The notes below the pieces were generated by a model. It saw only the letters and a program-made list of their open reading frames with translations. It did no database searches and had not been told where the DNA came from. From NCBI RefSeq assembly GCF_029227915.1, contig NC_079876.1, positions 3,536,001 to 3,600,000 of the forward strand: a stretch of DNA of 64,000 bases, written 5' to 3'. Below are positions 47,436 to 61,092 of this stretch, in pieces. Within the stretch, counting starts at the first letter, position 1, and each line of letters begins with the position of its first letter. The DNA is from Hydractinia symbiolongicarpus. Its lineage: Eukaryota; Cnidaria; Hydrozoa; Anthoathecata; Hydractiniidae. The translations under genes were made by a program, and so were the position numbers.

Positions 47436-50400
47436 TTGGAGTCCAATTGTCTCATTTATCACATTTATAAGGTCACAGCCCAAAATCAGTTCAATAAAGT
47501 CCCACAGTCAATCGTTTCACTGTTAAAAGCGATACAACCTAGTAATACCGGAAAGATATCACGAAATACATGTTGGTACGAATATGTGACTCAACCGTTG
47601 TTTCTCAAACGGATTGATACTGTTAGAAAGTCAATGAAATGTAGTTTTTAAAACTGTCGCTATTTCTTCAGCGCGCGATAACGGCTACGATTGGTCCCAC
47701 AGTAAAAAATGACTTATTTATCTAAATTTTTAAATGAAGCGCTACCACAGCGCCCAGTGTAATCGCTGAGTTCCGGAAATCATGTCAAATTAAGATGAAT
47801 GTTATTTCTTGGAGTCCAATTGTCTCCTTTATCACATTTATAAGGTCACAGTCCAAAGTTAGTTCAATCAAGTCCCACAGTCAATCGTTTCATTGTTAAA
47901 AGCGATGCAATCTAGTAATATCAGAAAAATATCGTTAAATACATGTTGGTACGAATATGTGACCCTACCGTTGTATCTGAAGCGTATTGATACCTTTAGA
48001 AAGTCAATGAAATGTAGTTTTTAAAACTGTCGCTATTTCTTCAGCGCGCGATAACGGCTACGATTGGTCCCACAGTAAAAAATGACTTATTTATCTAAAT
48101 TTTTAAATGAAGCGCTACCACAGCGCCCAGTGTAATCGCTGAGTTCCGGAAATCATGTCAAATTAAGATGAATGTTATTTCTTGGAGTCCAATTGTCTCC
48201 TTTATCACATTTATCAGGTCATTTTTGAAGTCCAATTGTCTCACTTATAACATTTTTAAGGTCAAAGTCCAAAATCAGTTCAATTAAGTCCCACAGTCAA
48301 TCGTTTCACTGTTAAAAGCGATGCAACGTGGTAATATGAGAAAAATATCGCTAAATATATGTTGGCACGAATATGTGACGCAACCGTTGTATCTGAAGCG
48401 GATTGATACTGTTAGAAAGTCAGTGAAATGTAGTTTTTGAAGCTGTCTCTATTCCTTCCGCGCGTCCTAACGGCTTCGATTGGTCTCACAGTAAAAAGTG
48501 ACTTATTTATCTAAATTTTTAAATGAAGCGCTACCACAGCGCCCAGTGTAATCGCTGAGTTCCGGAAATCATTTCAAATTAAGATGAATGTTATTTCTTG
48601 GAGGCCAATTGTCTCATTTATCACATTTATCAGGTCAGGGTCCAAAGTTAGGTCAATTAAGTCCCACAGTCAATCGTTTCATTGTTAAAAGCGATGCAAC
48701 CTGGTAATAACGGAAAATATCGCTAAATACATGTTTGTACGAATATGTGACACTAACGTTGTAACTCAAACGGACTGATTCTGTTAGAAAGTCAGTGAAA
48801 TGTAGTTTTTGAAACTGTCTCTATTTCTTCGGCGCGTCCTAACGGCTTCGATTGGTCTCACAGTACAAAATGTCTTACTAATCTAAATTTTTAAATAAAG
48901 CGTTACCACAGCGTCCAGTGTAATCGCTGAGTTCCGGCAAACATGTCAAATTAAGAAGAATGTTATTTCTTGGAGTCCAAAATCAGTTCAATTAAGTCCC
49001 ACAGTCAATCGTTTCCCTGTTAAAAGCGATGCAACCTAGTAATATCAGAAAAATATCGTTAAATACATGTTGGTACAAATATGTGACCCAACCGTTGTAA
49101 CTCAAACGCATTGACACCGTTAGAAAGTCAATGAATTGTAGTTTTTTAAACAATTTCTTCAGCGCGCGATAACGGCAAGGATTGGTTGCACGGTAAAGAA
49201 TGACTTATTTATCTAAATTTTTAAATGAAGCGCTACCACAGCGCCCAGTGTAATCGCTGAGTTCCGGAAATCATGTCAAATTAAGATGAATATTATTTCT
49301 TGGAGTCCAATTGTCTCATTTATCACATTTATAAGGTCACAGCCCAAAATCAGTTCAATAAAGTCCCACAGTCAATCGTTTCACTGTTAAAAGCGATACA
49401 ACCTAGTAATACCGGAAAGATATCACGAAATACATGTTGGTACGAATATGTGACTCAACCGTTGTTTCTCAAACGGATTGATACTGTTAGAAAGTCAATG
49501 AAATGTAGTTTTTAAAACTGTCGCTATTTCTTCAGCGCGCGATAACGGCTACGATTGGTCCCACAGTAAAAAATGACTTATTTATCTAAATTTTTAAATG
49601 AAGCGCTACCACAGCGCCCAGTGTAATCGCTGAGTTCCGGAAATCATGTCAAATTAAGATGAATGTTATTTCTTGGAGTCCAATTGTCTCCTTTATCACA
49701 TTTATAAGGTCACAGTCCAAAGTTAGTTCAATCAAGTCCCACAGTCAATCGTTTCATTGTTAAAAGCGATGCAATCTAGTAATATCAGAAAAATATCGTT
49801 AAATACATGTTGGTACGAATATGTGACCCTACCGTTGTATCTGAAGCGTATTGATACCTTTAGAAAGTCAATGAAATGTAGTTTTTAAAACTGTCGCTAT
49901 TTCTTCAGCGCGCGATAACGGCTACGATTGGTCCCACAGTAAAAAATGACTTATTTATCTAAATTTTTAAATGAAGCGCTACCACAGCGCCCAGTGTAAT
50001 CGCTGAGTTCCGGAAATCATGTCAAATTAAGATGAATGTTATTTCTTGGAGTCCAATTGTCTCCTTTATCACATTTATCAGGTCATTTTTGAAGTCCAAT
50101 TGTCTCACTTATAACATTTTTAAGGTCAAAGTCCAAAATCAGTTCAATTAAGTCCCACAGTCAATCGTTTCACTGTTAAAAGCGATGCAACGTGGTAATA
50201 TGAGAAAAATATCGCTAAATATATGTTGGCACGAATATGTGACGCAACCGTTGTATCTGAAGCGGATTGATACTGTTAGAAAGTCAGTGAAATGTAGTTT
50301 TTGAAGCTGTCTCTATTCCTTCCGCGCGTCCTAACGGCTTCGATTGGTCTCACAGTAAAAAGTGACTTATTTATCTAAATTTTTAAATGAAGCGCTACCA

Positions 50401-51000
50401 CAGCGCCCAGTGTAATCGCTGAGTTCCGGAAATCATGTCAAATTAAGATGAATGTTATTTCTTGGAGGCCAATTGTCTCATTTATCACATTTATCAGGTC
50501 AGGGTCCAAAGTTAGGTCAATTAAGTCCCACAGTCAATCGTTTCATTGTTAAAAGCGATGCAACCTGGTAATAACGGAAAATATCGCTAAATACATGTTT
50601 GTGCGAACATGTGACACAAACGTTGTAAGTCAAACGGACTGATACTGTTAGAAAGTCAGTGAAATGTAGTTTTTGAAGCTGTCTCTATTTCTTCGGCGCG
50701 TCCTAACGGCTTCGATTGGTCTCACAGTACAAAATGTCTTACTAATCTAAATTTTTAAATAAAGCGTTACCACAGCGTCCAGTGTAATCGCTGAGTTCCG
50801 GCAAGCATGTCAAATTAAGAACAATGTTATTTCTTGGAGTCCAAAATCAGTTCAATTAAGTCCAACAGTCAATCGTTTCCCTGTTAAAAGCGATGCAACC
50901 TAGTAATATCAGAAAAATATCGTTAAATACATGTTGGTACAAATATGTGACCCAACCGTTGTAATTCAAACGCATTGAACGCGTTAGAAAGTCAATGAAT

Positions 51001-54000
51001 TGTAGTTTTTTAAACTATTTCTTCAGCGCGCGAAAAGGGCGAGGATTGGTTGCACGGTAAAGAATGACTTATTTATCTAAATTTTTAAATGAAGCGCTAC
51101 CACAGCGCCCAGTGTAATCGCTGAGTTCCGGCAATCATGTCAAATTAAGATGAATGTTATTTCTTGGAATCCAATTGTCTCATTTATCACATTTATAAGG
51201 TCACAGCCCAAAATCAGTTGAATAAAGTCCCACAGTCAATCGTTTCACTGTTAAAAGTGATACAACCTAGTAATACCGGAAAGATATCACGAAATACATG
51301 TTGGTACGAATATGTGACTCAGCTGTTGTAACTCAAACGGATTGATACTGTTAGAAAGTCAATGAAATGTAGTTTTTGAAACTGTCTCTGTTTCTTCAGC
51401 GCGGCATAACGGCTAGGATTTTAAAATGAAGCGCTACCACAACGCCCAGTGTAATCGCTGAGTTCCGGCAATCATGTCAAATTAAGATGAATGTTATTTC
51501 TTGGAGGCCAATTGTCTCATTTATCACATTTATCAGGTCAGGGTCCAAAGTTAGGTCAATTAAGTCCCACAGTCAATCGTTTCATTGTTAAAAGCGATGC
51601 AACCTGGTAATAACGGAAAATATCGCTAAATACATGTTTGTGCGAACATGTGACACAAACGTTGTAACTCAAACGGACTGATACTGTTAGAAAGTCAGTG
51701 AAATGTAGTTTTTGAAGCTGTCTCTATTTCTTCGGCGCGTCCTAACGGCTACGATTGGTCCCACAGTAAAAAATGACTTATTTATCTAAATTTTTAAATG
51801 AAGCGCTACCACAGCGCCCAGTGTAATCGCTGAGTTCCGGAAATCATGTCAAATTAAGAAGAATGCTATTTCTTGGAGTCCAAAATCAGTTCAATTAAGT
51901 CCAACAGTCAATCGTTTCCCTGTTAAAAGCGATGCAACCTAGTAATATCAGAAAAATATCGTTAAATACATGTTGGTACAAATATGTGCCTCAACCGTTG
52001 TAACTCAAACGCATTGACACCGTTAGAAAGTCAATGAATTGTAGTTTTTTAAACAATTTCTTCAGCGCGCGATAACGGCGAGGATTGGTTGCACGGTAAA
52101 GAATGACTTATTTATCTAAATTTTTAAATGAAGCGCTACCACAGCGCCCAGTGTAATCGCTGAGTTCCGGAAATCATGTCAAATTAAGATGAATATTATT
52201 TCTTGGAGTCCAATTGTCTCATTTATCACATTTATAAGGTCACAGCCCAAAATCAGTTCAATAAAGTCCCACAGTCAGTCGTTTCACTGTTAAAAGCGAT
52301 ACAACCTAGTAATACCGGAAAGATATCACGAAATACATGTTGGTACGAATATGTGACTCAACCGTTGTTTCTCAAACGGATTGATACTGTTAGAAAGTCA
52401 ATGAAATGTAGTTTTTGAAACTGTCTCTGTTTCTTCAGCGCGGCATAACGGCTAGGATTTCAAAATGAAGCGCTACCACAGCGCCCAGTGTAATAGCTGA
52501 GTTCCGGCAATCATGTCAAATTAACATGAATGTTATTTCTTGGAGGCCAATTGTCTCATTTATCACATTTCTCAGGTCACAGTCCAAAGTTAGTTCAATC
52601 AAGTCCCACAGTCAATCATTTCATTGTTAAAAGCGATGCAATCTAGTAATATCAGAAAAATATCGCTAAATACATGTTGGTACGAACATATGACACAACC
52701 GTTGTAACTCAAACGAACTGACACCGTTAGAAATTCTATGAAATGTAGTTTTTGAAACTGTCGCTATTTCTTCAGCGCTCGATAAGGGCTAGGATTGGTC
52801 CCACGGTAAAGAATGACTTATTCATCTAAATTTTTAAATGAAGCGCTACCACAGCGCCCAGTGTAATCGCTGAGTTGCGGCAATCATGTCAAATTAAGAA
52901 GAATGTTATTTCCTGGAGCCCAAAATCAGTTCAATTAAGTCCCACAGTCAATCGTTTCCCTGTTAAAAGCGATGCAACCTAGTAATATCAGAAAAATATC
53001 GTTAAATACATGTTGGTACGAATATGTGACCCTACCGTTGTATCTGAAGCGTATTGATACCTTTAGAAAGTCAACGAAATGTAGTTTTTAAAACTGTCGC
53101 TATTTCTTCAGCGCGCGATAACGGCTACGATTGGTCCCACAGTAAAAAATGACTTATTTATCTAAATTTTTAAAGGAAGCGCTACCACAGCGCCCAGTGT
53201 AATCGCTGAGTTCCGGAAATCATGTCAAATTAAGATGAATGTTATTTCTTGGTGTCCAATTGTCTCCTTTATCACATTTATCAGGTCATTTTTGAAGTCC
53301 AATTGTCTCACTTATAACATTTTTAAGGTCACAGTCCAAAATCAGTTCAATTAAGTCCCACAGTCAATCGTTTCACTGTTAAAAGCGATGCAACGTGGTA
53401 ATATGAGAAAAATATCGCTAAATATATGTTGGCACGAATATGTGACGCAACCGTTGTATCTGAAGCGGATTGATACTGTTAGAAAGTCAGTGAAATGTAG
53501 TTTTTGAAGTTGTCTCTATTTCTTCGGCGCGTCCTAACGGCTTCGATTGGTCTCACAGTAAAAAGTGACTTATTTATCTAAATTTTTAAATGAAGCGCTA
53601 CCACAGCGCCCAGTGTAATCGCTGAGTTCCGGAAATCATGTCAAATTAAGATGAATGTTATTTCTTGGAGGCCAATTGTCTCATTTATCACATTTATCAG
53701 GTCAGGGTCCAAAGTTAGGTCAATTAAGTCCCACAGTCAATCGTTTCATTGTTAAAAGCGATGCAACCTGGTAATAACGGAAAATATCGCTAAATACATG
53801 TTTGTGCGAACATGTGACACAAACGTTGTAACTCAAACGGACTGATACTGTTAGAAAGTCAGTGAAATGTAGTTTTTGAAGCTGTCTCTATTTCTTCGGC
53901 GCGTCCTAACGGCTTCGATTGGTCTCACAGTACAAAATGTCTTACTAATCTAAATTTTTAAATAAAGCGTTACCAGAGCGTCCAGTGTAATCGCTGAGTT

Positions 54001-57000
54001 CCGGCAAGCATGTCAAATTAAGAAGAATGTTATTTCTTGGAGTCCAAAATCAGTTCAATTAAGTCCAACAGTCAATCGTTTCCCTGTTAAAGGCGATGCA
54101 ACCTAGTAATATCAGAAAAATATCGTTAAATACATGTTGGTACAAGTATGTGACCCAACTGTTGTAACTCAAACGCATTGAACCCGTTAGAAAGTCAATG
54201 AATTGTAGTTTTTTAAACTATTTCTTCAGCGTGCGGTAACGGCGAGGATTGGTTGCACGGTAAAGAATGACTTATTTACCTAAATTTTTAAATGAAGCGC
54301 TACCACAGCGCCCAGTGTAATCGCTGAGTTCCGGCAATCATGTCAAATTAAGATGAATGTTATTTCTTGGAGGCCAATTGTCTCATTTATCACATTTATC
54401 AGGTCACAACCAAAAGTTAGTTCAATCAAGTCCCACAGTCAATCGTTTCATTGTTAAAAGCGATGCAATCTAGTAATATCAGAAAAATATCGCTAAATAC
54501 ATGTTGGTACGAACATATGATCCAACCGTTGTAACTCAAACGAACTGACACCGTTAGAAATTTAATGAAATGTAGTTTTTGAAACTGTCGCTATTTCTTC
54601 AGCGCTTGATAAGGGCTAGGATTGGTCCCACGGTAAAGAATGACTTATTCATCTAATCTTTTAAATGAAGCGCTACCACAGCGCCCAGTGTAATCGCTCA
54701 GTTGCGGCAATCATGTCAAATTAAGAAGAATGTTATTTCCTGGAGCCCAAAATCAGTTCAATTAAGTCCCACAGTCAATCGTTTCCCTGTTAAAAGCGAT
54801 GCAACCTAGTAATATCAGAAAAATATCGTTAAATACATGTTGGTACGAATATGTGACCCTACCGTTGTATCTGAAGCGTATTGATACCTTTAGAAGGTCA
54901 ATGAAATGTAGTTTTTAAAACTGTCGCTATTTCTTCAGCGCGCGATAACGGCTGCGATTGGTCCCACAGTAAAAAATGACTTATTTATCTAAATTTTTAA
55001 ATCAAGCGCTACCACAGCGCCCAGTGTAATCCCTGAGTTCCGGAAATCATGTCAAATTAAGATGAATGTTATTTCTTGGAGTCCAATTGTCTCCTTTATC
55101 ACATTTATCAGGTCATTTTTGAAGTCCAATTGTCTCACTTATAACATTTTTAAGGTCACAGTCCAAAATCAGTTCAATTAAGTCCCACAGTCAATCGTTT
55201 CATTGTTAAAAGCGATGCAACCTGGTAATAACGGAAAATATCGCTAAATACATGTTTGTACGAATATGTGATGCTAACGTTGTAACTCAAACGGACTGAT
55301 ACTGTTGGAAAGTCAGTGAAATTTAGTTTTTGAAGCTGTCTCTATTTCTTCGGCGCGTCCAAACGGCTTCGATTGGTCTCACAGTACAAAATGTCTTACT
55401 AATCTAAATTTTTAAATAAAGCGTTACCACAGCGTCCAGTGTAATCGCTGAGTTCCGGCAAACATGTCAAATTAAGAAGAATGTTATTTCTTGGAGTCCA
55501 AAATCAGTTCAATTAAGTCCCACAGTCAATCGTTTCCCTGTTAAAAGCGAAGCAACCTAGTAATATCAGAAAAATATCGTTAAATCCATGTTGGTACAAA
55601 TATGTGACCCAACCGTTGTAACTTAAACGCATTGACACTGTTAGAAAGTCAATGAATTGTAGTTTTTGAAACTATTTCTTCAGCGCGCGATAACGGCGAG
55701 GATTGGTTGCACGGTAAAGAATGACTTATTTATCTAAATTTTTAAATGAAGCGCTACCACAGCGCCCAGTGTAATTGCTGAGTTCCGGAAGTCATGTCAA
55801 ATTAAGATGAATGTTATTTCTTGGAGTCCAATTGTCTCATTTATCACATTTATAAGGTCACAGGCCAAAATCAGTTCAATGAAGTCCCACAGTCAATCGT
55901 TTTACTGTTTAAAGCGATACAACCTAGTAATACCGGAAAGATATCACGAAATACATGTTGGTACGAATATGTGACTCAACCGTTGTTTCTCAAACGGATT
56001 GATACTGTTAGAAAGTCAATGAAATGTAGTTTTTGAAACTGTCTTTGTTTCTTCAGCGCGGCATAACGGCTAGGATTTCAAAATGAAGCGCTACCACATC
56101 GCCCAGTGTAATCGCTGAGTTCCGGCAATCATGTCAAATTAAGATGAATGTTATTTCTTGGAGGCCAATTGTCTCATTTATCACATTTATCAGGTCACAA
56201 CCAAAAGTTAGTTCAATCAAGTCCCACAGTCAATCGTTTCATTGTTAAAAGCGATGCAATCTAGTAATATCAGAAAAATATCGCTAAATACATGTTGGTA
56301 CGAACATATGACCCAACCGTTGTAACTCAAACGAACTGACACTGTTAGAAATTTAATGAAATGTAGTTTTTGAAACTGTCGCTATTTCTTCAGCGCTCGA
56401 TAAGGGCTAGGATTGGTCCCACGGTAAAGAATGACTTATTCATCTAAATTTTTAAATGAAGCGCTACCACAGCGCCCAGTGTAATCGCTCAGTTGCGGCA
56501 ATCATGTCAAATTAAGATGAATGTTATTTTCTGGAGCCCAAAATCAGTTCAATTAAGTCCCACAGTCAATCGTTTCCCTGTTAAAAGCGATGCAACCTAG
56601 TAGTATCAGAAAAATATCGTTAAATACATGTTGGTACGAATATGTGACCCTACCGTTGTATCTGAAGCGTATTGATACCTTTAGAAGGTCAATGAAATGT
56701 AGTTTTTAAAACTGTCGCTATTTCTTCAGCGCGCGATAACGGCTGCGATTGGTCCCACAGTAAAAAATGACTTATTTATCTAAATTTTTAAATGAAGCGC
56801 TACCACAGCGCCCAGTGTAATCCCTGAGTTCCGGAAATCATGTCAAATTAAGATGAATGTTATTTCTTGGAGTCCAATTGTCTCCTTTATCACATTTATC
56901 AGGTCATTTTTGAAGTCCAATTGTCTCACTTATAACATTTTTAAGGTCACAGTCCAAAATCAGTTCAATTAAGTCCCACAGTCAATCGTTTCATTGTTAA

Positions 57001-58600
57001 AAGCGATGCAACCTGGTAATAACGGAAAATATCGCTAAATACATGTTTGTACGAATATGTGACGCTAACGTTGTAACTCAAACGGACTGATACTGTTGGA
57101 AAGTCAGTGAAATTTAGTTTTTGAAGCTGTCTCTATTTCTTCGGCGCGTCCAAACGGCTTCGATTGGTCTCACAGTACAAAATGTCTTACTAATCTAAGT
57201 TTTTAAATAAAGCGTTACCACAGCGTCCAGTGTAATCGCTGAGTTCCGGCAAACATGTCAAATTAAGAAGAATGTTATTTCTTGGAGTCCAAAATCAGTT
57301 CAATTAAGTCCCACAGTCAATCGTTTCCCTGTTAAAAGCGAAGCAACCTAGTAATATCAGAAAAATATCGTTAAATACATGTTGGTACAAATATGTGACC
57401 CAACCGTTGTAACTCAAACGCATTGACACCGTTAGAAAGTTAATGAATTGTAGTTTTTGAAACTATTTCTTCAGCGCGCGATAACGGCGAGGATTGGTGG
57501 CACGGTAAAGAATGACTTATTTATCTAAATTTTTAAATGAAGCGCTACCACAGCGCCCAGTGTAATTGCTGAGTTCCGGAAGTCATGTCAAATTAAGATG
57601 AATGTTATTTCTTGGAGTCCAATTGTCTCATTTATCACATTTATAAGGTCACAGGCCAAAATCAGTTCAATGAAGTCCCACAGTCAATCGTTTCACTGTT
57701 AAAAGCGATACAACCTAGTAATACCGGAAAGATATCACGAAATACATGTTGGTACGAATATGTGACCCTACCGTTGTATCTGAAGCGTATTGATACCTTT
57801 AGAAAGTCAATGAAATGTAGTTTTTAAAACTGTCGCTATTTCTTCAGCGCGCGATAACGGCTGCGATTGGTCCCACAGTAAAAAATGACTTATTTATCTA
57901 AATTTTTAAATGAAGCGCTACCACAGCGCCCAGTGTAATTCCTGAGTTCCGGAAATCATGTCAAATTAAGATGAATGTTATTTCTTGGAGTCCAATTGTC
58001 TCCTTTATCACATTTATCAGGTCATTTTTGAAGTCCAATTGTCTCACTTATAACATTTTTATGGTCACAGTCCAAAATCAGTTCAATTAAGTCCCACAGT
58101 CAATCGTTTCATTGTTAAAAGCGATGCAACCTGGTAATAACGGAAAATATCGCTAAATACATGTTTGTACGAATATGTGACACTAACGTTGTAACTCAAA
58201 CGGACTGATACTGTTGGAAAGTCAGTGAAATTTAGTTTTTGAAGCTGTCTCTATTTCTTCGGCGCGTCCAAACGGCTTCGATTGGTCTCACAGTACAAAA
58301 TGTCTTACTAATCTAAATTTTTAAATAAAGCGTTACCACAGCGTCCAGTGTAATCGCTGAGTTCCGGCAAACATGTCAAATTAAGAAGAATGTTATTTCT
58401 TGGAGTCCAAAATCAGTTCAATTAAGTCCCACAGTCAATCGTTTCCCTGTTAAAAGCGAAGCAACCTAGTAATATCAGAAAAATATCGTTAAATACATGT
58501 TGGTACAAATATGTGACCCAACCGTTGTAACTCAAACGCATTGACACCGTTAGAAAGTCAATGAATTGTAGTTTCTGAAACTATTTCTTCAGCGCGTGAT
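51001..58600 (+). repeat. Family B transitional zone with 1791-bp HOR
   Basis: Units show more substitutions and mixed subtypes than the core. A repeat at offset 1791 bp links about 54401-56000 to about 56192-57760; both copies have AGGTCACAACCAAAAG and GAAATTTAGTTTTTG. The second copy ends in a chimeric unit: near 57765 the sequence switches from the TGTGACTCAACC type to the TGTGACCCTACC type. Isolated single-base changes in otherwise invariant blocks (GGTACAAGTATG, TTTACCTAAATT) are more frequent than at 35-51 kb. Confidence 0.78.
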
Positions 58601-61049
58601 AACGGCGAGAATTGGTTGCACGGTAAAGAATGACTTATTTATCTAAATTTTTAAATGAAGCGCTACCACAGCGAACAGTGTAATCGCTGAGTTCCGGCAA
58701 TCATGTCAAATTAAGATAAATGTTATTTCTTGGAGGCCAATTGTCTCATTTATCACATTCATCAGGTCACAGTCCAAAGTTAGTTCAATTAAGTCCCACA
58801 TTCAATCGTTTCACAGTTAAAAGCGATGCAACCTAGTAATAACAGATAAATATCGCTAAATACATGTTGGTACGAATATGTGACCCAACCGTTGTAACTC
58901 AAACGGACTGACATCGATAGAAAGTCCGTGAAAAGTAGTATTTAAAACTGTCTCTATTTTTTCAGCGCGCACTAACGGCTAGGACTGGTCCCACTGCTAA
59001 AAAGTGACTTTTTTATCCTAATTTTTAAATGAAGCGCTACCAAAGCGCCCAGTGTAATCGCTGAGTTGCGGCAATCATGTCAAATTAAGAAGAATGTTAT
59101 TTCTTGGAGTCCAATTGTCTCACTTTCACATTTATAAGGTCACAGCCCAAAATCAGTTCAATTAAGTCCCACAGTCAATAGTTTCACTGTTAAAAGCGAT
59201 ATAACCTAGTAATACCGGAAAGATATCACGAAATAGATGTTGGTACGAATATGTGACTCAACCGTTGTAACTCAAACGGATTGAGACTGTTAGAAAGTCA
59301 ATAAAACGTAGTTTTTGAAACTGTCTCTGTTTCTTCAGCGCACGATAACGGTTAGGATTGGTCCCACAGTAAAAATGACTTATTTATCTAAGTTTTTAAA
59401 TGAAGCGCTACCACAGCGCCCAGTGTAATCGCTGAGTTCCGGCAGTAATGTCAAATTAAAAAGAATGTTACTTCTTGGAATCCTATTGTCTCCTTTATCA
59501 CATTTATCAGGTCGCAGTCCAAAGTTAATTCAATTAAGTTCCACAGTCAATCTTTTCCTTGTTAAAAGCGATGCAACCTAGTAATACCAGGAAAATATCG
59601 CTAAATACATGTTGGTACGAATATGTCACCCAACCGTTGTAACTCAAACGGACTGACACCGTTAGAAAGTCAATCAAATATACTTTTTGAAACTGTCGCT
59701 AATTCTTCAGCGCGCGATAACGGCTAGGATTGGTCCCACAGTAAAAAATGACTTATTAATAAAAACTTTTAAATGAAGCGCTACCATAGCGTCCAGTGTA
59801 ATCGCTGAGTTCCGGCAATCACGTCAAATTAAGAAGAATGTTATTTCCTGGGGTCCAATTGTCTCCTTTATCACATTTATCAGGTCATTTTTGAAGTCCA
59901 ATTCTCTCACTTATAAAATTTATAATGTCACAGTCCAAAATCAGTTCAATTAAGTCCCACAGTCAACCGTTTCATTGTTAAAAGCGATGCAACCTAGTAA
60001 TAACAGAAAAATATCGCTAAGTACATGTTGGTACGAATATGTGACTCAACCGTTGTAACTCAAAGGATTGATACTGTTAGAAAGTCAATGAAACGTAGTT
60101 TTTGAAACTATCTCTGTTTCTTCAGCGCGGCATAACGGCTAGGATTTTAAAATGAAGCGCTACCACAACGCCCAGTGTAATCGCTGAGTTCCGGCAATCA
60201 TGTCAAATTAAGATAAATGTTATTTCCTGGAGGCCAATTGTCTCATTTATCACATTCATCAGGTCACAGTACAAAGTTAGTTCAATTAATTCCCACATTC
60301 AATCGTTTCACAGTTAAAAGCGATGCAACCTAGTAATAACAGATAAATATCGCTAAATACATGTTGGTACGAAAATGTGACCCAACCCTTGTAACTCAAA
60401 CGGACTGACATCGATAGAAAGTCCGTGAAAAGTAGTATTTAAAACTGTCTCTATTTCTTCAGCGCTTGCTAACGGCTAGGACTGGTCCCACTGCTAAAAA
60501 GTGACTTTTTTATCCTAATTTTTAAATGAAGCGCTACCAAAGCGCCTAGTGTAATCGCTGAGTTCCGGCAATCATGTCAAATTAGGAAGAATGTTATTTC
60601 TTGGAGTCCAAAATCAGTTCAATAAAGTCCCACAGTCAATCGTTTCACTGTTCAAAGCAATACAACCTAGTAATACCGGAAAGATATCACGAAATACATG
60701 TTGGTACGAATATGTGACTCAACCGTTGTAACTCAAACGGATTGAGACTGTTAGAAAGTTAATAAAACGTAGTTTTTGAAACTGTCTCTGTTTCTTCAGC
60801 GCACGATAACGGTTAGGATTGGTCCCACAGTAAAAAATGACTTATTTATCTAAGTTTTTAAATGAAGCGCTACCACAGCGCCCAGTGTAATCGCTGAGTT
60901 CCGGCAATTATGTCAAATTAAAAAGAAAGTTACTTCTTGGAATCCTATTGTCTCCTTTATAACATTTATCAGGTCGCAGTCCAAAGTTAATTCAAATAAG
61001 TCCCACAGTCAATCGTTTCCTTGTTAAAAGCGATGCAACCTAGTAATAC

Positions 61050-61092
61050 CAGGAATCCAAAATCAGTTCAATTAAGTCCCACAGTCAGAGAT
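61050..61092 (+). other. Compound rearrangement junction in family B
   Basis: A unit runs normally to AGTAATACCAGGA, jumps to TCCAAAATCAGTTC...CCCACAGTCA (a segment normally about 80 bp earlier in the unit), then after about 40 bp jumps again into GATGCAACCTGG of another subtype. Two breakpoints in under 50 bp leave a partial unit. Confidence 0.8.

Larger units (their letters stand above)
35305..51000 (+). repeat. Family B homogenised HOR core (pentamer of about 1.82 kb, 3683-bp super-repeat)
   Basis: A recognisable unit segment recurs at 35305, 37124, 39359, 41187, 43042, 44870, 47436 and 49300, spaced 1819, 2235, 1828, 1855, 1828, 2566 and 1864 bp. The base HOR has five units (416+363+336+367+337 = 1819). 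Offset 3683 bp links 39359-43041 to 43042 onward, a second-order repeat of two pentamers. The spacing differences are explained by a 9-bp block, a 36-bp block, one extra 416-bp unit (2235 = 1819+416) and one extra 702-bp dimer (2566 = 1864+702). Copies look nearly identical by eye, implying recent amplification or conversion. Confidence 0.88.
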
